In this document: piece after piece, positions 5,510-6,902 of the stretch
Layout: the number at the start of each line of letters is the position of its first letter
Numbering within the stretch: the first letter of the stretch is position 1
Source of the DNA: an uncultured Thalassospira sp.
GTDB taxonomy: Bacteria > Pseudomonadota > Alphaproteobacteria > Rhodospirillales_A > Thalassospiraceae
Length of the DNA: 6,902 nt
Assembly (NCBI GenBank): GCA_946885765.1
Contig: CAMPHD010000180.1
Location: forward strand, 1-6,902
Direction of reading: 5' to 3'
Position numbers and translations under genes: made by a program
The notes under the pieces: generated by a model
Told to the model about the DNA's origin: nothing
The model's input: the letters and a program-made list of their open reading frames with translations, nothing else
Databases searched by the model: none

Positions 5510-5860
5510 ATGACACAGAACAAAGGCAGTAAAATCGCGCTTGCCGTCGCTGGCCTTCTTCTGGTCGCTGGAGCGGCAACGGCCATTGCGATGACCCAGT
5601 CCGAGAGCAATAACCCGGCGTCGATGTTCGGGACCGAAAACGGTACTGAAAAAAGCGATACCATGACCCCGGCACCGGATGCGCCTGCGGCCGAAACCGG
5701 TGAAGCCCCCAAAGGTGCCATGCCGGAAGGGACGGATCAGGAAGTTCCGGGCATGAAGGGTCTTGATGGCAGTGCTGGCGAAGATAGCGGCCCGACGGAA
5801 TTGATGCCTCAGGATGATGGCGGCACCACCGGCGGTGAAGCAACGCCCAAAGTCGAATAA
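5510..5860 (+). CDS. Acidic, low-complexity membrane-anchored or exported protein, 116 aa
   Basis: I do not recognise a family. K5 and K8 precede a hydrophobic segment (about 9-28, ALAVAGLLLVAGAATAIA) that could be a signal anchor or a cleavable signal peptide with A25-I-A27 as the site. The remaining ~88 residues are rich in Gly, Pro, Ala, Thr, Asp and Glu. I count 18 acidic residues against four Lys and no Arg there, with no Cys, Trp, Tyr or His and a single Phe (F40). That composition predicts a disordered periplasmic tail. AAAGGGA (5494-5500) lies nine bases before ATG 5510. The gene has its own strong terminator at 5936-5969. A 283-codon frame on the opposite strand covers the same DNA but looks much less like a protein. 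Function unknown. Confidence 0.75.
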   Translation: MTQNKGSKIALAVAGLLLVAGAATAIAMTQSESNNPASMFGTENGTEKSDTMTPAPDAPAAETGEAPKGAMPEGTDQEVPGMKGLDGSAGEDSGPTELMPQDDGGTTGGEATPKVE

Positions 5861-5878
5861 GAAACCGACCGGGCAATC

Positions 5879-5900
5879 TGTGGAAGATCCAGTCTTCACA
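5879..5900 (+). repeat. Hairpin in the 3' UTR of the 5510 gene
   Basis: TGTGGAAGA (5879-5887) pairs with TCTTCACA (5893-5900) with a single bulged G and a 5-base loop. The right arm, extended to AGTCTTCACA (5891-5900), can instead pair with TGTGAAAAGACT (5924-5935), which directly abuts the terminator stem. The two pairings are mutually exclusive. Confidence 0.5.
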
Positions 5901-5935
5901 TAGCGTTCACGGTAAAATGCACTTGTGAAAAGACT

Positions 5936-5969
5936 TGGCCCTGCCCCCATTCGGGACAGGGCCATTTTT
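5936..5969 (+). terminator. Strong intrinsic terminator, convergent 5510 gene and rsmB
   Basis: TGGCCCTG (5936-5943) pairs perfectly with CAGGGCCA (5957-5964), and inner CCC/GGG pairs can extend the stem past one mismatch. Five T (5965-5969) follow on the plus strand. On the minus strand the stem is followed by AGTCTTTTC, so it may also weakly end transcription from the rsmB-like gene. Confidence 0.88.
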
Positions 5970-6054
5970 CTTGCCAGAGTTTCGCAGCTTGCGAGCAGAC
6001 CAAGGGCGGCATCGGACATCGGGTTGTTTGCGATGACCATGGCCGCCATTGTCA

Positions 6055-6902
6055 TTATTTCACCTTGCCTTTGGCTGTGCGTTCAAATACCGCAACAAAG
6101 AAGCCATCCGTACCGTGCGCATTCGGCGACAGGCGAAGCCACGGCTTGTCCCTGCCACCGGGCACCGGAACCGATTTTGGTGCGTCAGGCCAGATTTCAC
6201 TGATCGGAACCGGTTTGAAATCCTTGCGATCACGCATGAAGGTTTCGATCAGACGTTCGTTTTCTTCGGGCATGATCGAACAGGTCGCGTAGATCAGACG
6301 CCCGCCTTTTGTGACCTTTGCGGCACCGGCCTTTAAAATCTTGCTTTGGTTTGCCATCAGGGTGCGAATGTCGCGCTGCCCAATACGCCAGCGCAGCGCC
6401 GGGTTCCGGCGCAGAGTGCCAAGCCCCGAACAGGGAACATCAAGCAGAACGCGATCAAAGAAACCGGATTTATTGCGAAGCCAGCTATCGCGTTCATCGG
6501 CGATGATGCGCTGCTGGATGCAGTCACCGGCACCGGCACGTTTGGCACGTTTGCGCGAATTATCCAGACGACCGCCATGGGTATCGCAGGCAAGGATACG
6601 GCCCTTGCCGCGCATGTCTGATGCCATGCCAAGCGTCTTACCGCCACCGCCCGCACACATATCAAGGATATGCATTCCGGGCTTGGCATCGACAAGACGC
6701 ACGCAAATTTGCGATGCTTCGTCCTGAATTTCGATCAGGCCATCCTTGTAGGCCGCCGTGACCAGCATATTGACACCAAGCGGCAAACGCAGGCCATTGG
6801 GCGCATAAGGCGTTTTTTCAATATTATGGATGCCATCGGCTTCAAGCGATTTGATCGCGTCTTCAACCGTTCCCTGAAGGCGGTTAACGCGCAGATCAAG
6901 TT
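6055..6902 (-). CDS. rsmB: RsmB/NOP-family 16S rRNA (cytosine-5) methyltransferase, 5'-truncated by the window edge
   Basis: This is a SAM-dependent RNA m5C methyltransferase of the RsmB/Fmu (NOL1/NOP2/Sun) family. RsmB itself methylates C967 of 16S rRNA. About 282 codons are visible, and the frame is open to the window edge, so the N-terminal part (usually a NusB-like domain) is missing here. In order one sees QDEASQ, the SAM loop LDMCAGGGGKT, the acidic D of ILACDTHGGRL, D-V-P-C-S-G of motif IV (release cysteine), RRNPALRW, and Y-A-T-C-S of motif VI (catalytic cysteine), then PEEN. Both catalytic cysteines are present. The frame continues upstream of the internal TTG at 6786 with a normal LDLRVNRL...APNGLRLP segment, so 6786 is not the start. 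It converges on the 5510 gene. Assignment to RsmB rather than another family member such as RsmF rests on overall resemblance. Confidence 0.9.
   Translation of the reverse strand, partial: LDLRVNRLQGTVEDAIKSLEADGIHNIEKTPYAPNGLRLPLGVNMLVTAAYKDGLIEIQDEASQICVRLVDAKPGMHILDMCAGGGGKTLGMASDMRGKGRILACDTHGGRLDNSRKRAKRAGAGDCIQQRIIADERDSWLRNKSGFFDRVLLDVPCSGLGTLRRNPALRWRIGQRDIRTLMANQSKILKAGAAKVTKGGRLIYATCSIMPEENERLIETFMRDRKDFKPVPISEIWPDAPKSVPVPGGRDKPWLRLSPNAHGTDGFFVAVFERTAKGKVK

Noticed and set aside
5204..6055. A 283-codon minus-strand frame that starts at the rsmB stop (TAATG overlap) and ends at the guaA start (ATGA overlap).
   Set aside because: The overlaps look like coupling, but the product is rich in Arg, Cys, His and Phe with no recognisable motif. 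It runs antisense through the 5510 gene and through a strong terminator. I keep only its last 33 codons as a possible leader.

Overview
The window looks like chromosomal DNA of a moderately GC-rich, probably marine alphaproteobacterium. A Thalassospira-like Rhodospirillales member is my best guess, from the style of the GuaA, RsmB-type and SDR proteins and the codon use; this is inference, not a database match. I see no insertion sequence, phage gene, CRISPR array, tRNA or rRNA. Most of the window is compact housekeeping and small accessory genes.

Region 1 (1-1431). A minus-strand ArsR/SmtB-family metal sensor carries an intact zinc-type alpha5 site. The start of another minus-strand gene may lie downstream of it at the window edge. 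Facing away from the regulator is a plus-strand pair of small, unrecognised helical proteins (89 and 90 aa). They are clear paralogs of each other and share a tryptophan pattern. A good intrinsic terminator closes the pair.

Region 2 (1560-3600), all plus strand. It holds an NAD(H)-type short-chain dehydrogenase, a MAPEG-family membrane protein with a TTG start, a YjdM (PhnA-like) zinc-ribbon protein with a GTG start, and a 49-residue lipoprotein. The lipoprotein gene is preceded by a promoter-like sequence inside an 11-bp perfect inverted repeat. Its end converges on guaA, with a bidirectional terminator between them.

Region 3 (3654-6902). guaA (GMP synthase) is complete on the minus strand. 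A plus-strand gene for an acidic, probably disordered, membrane-anchored or exported protein diverges from it. That gene ends in a structured 3' UTR with a strong terminator and converges on a 5'-truncated rsmB-like rRNA methyltransferase on the minus strand. The 302-bp guaA-divergent region contains two imperfect direct repeats 42 bp apart and a possible 33-codon leader ORF that overlaps the guaA start.

I found no obvious multi-gene novel system. The most interesting undescribed items are the tandem tryptophan-patterned paralogs divergent from the metal sensor, the inverted-repeat promoter of the micro-lipoprotein, the direct repeats upstream of guaA, and the structured 3' UTR at 5861-5970.
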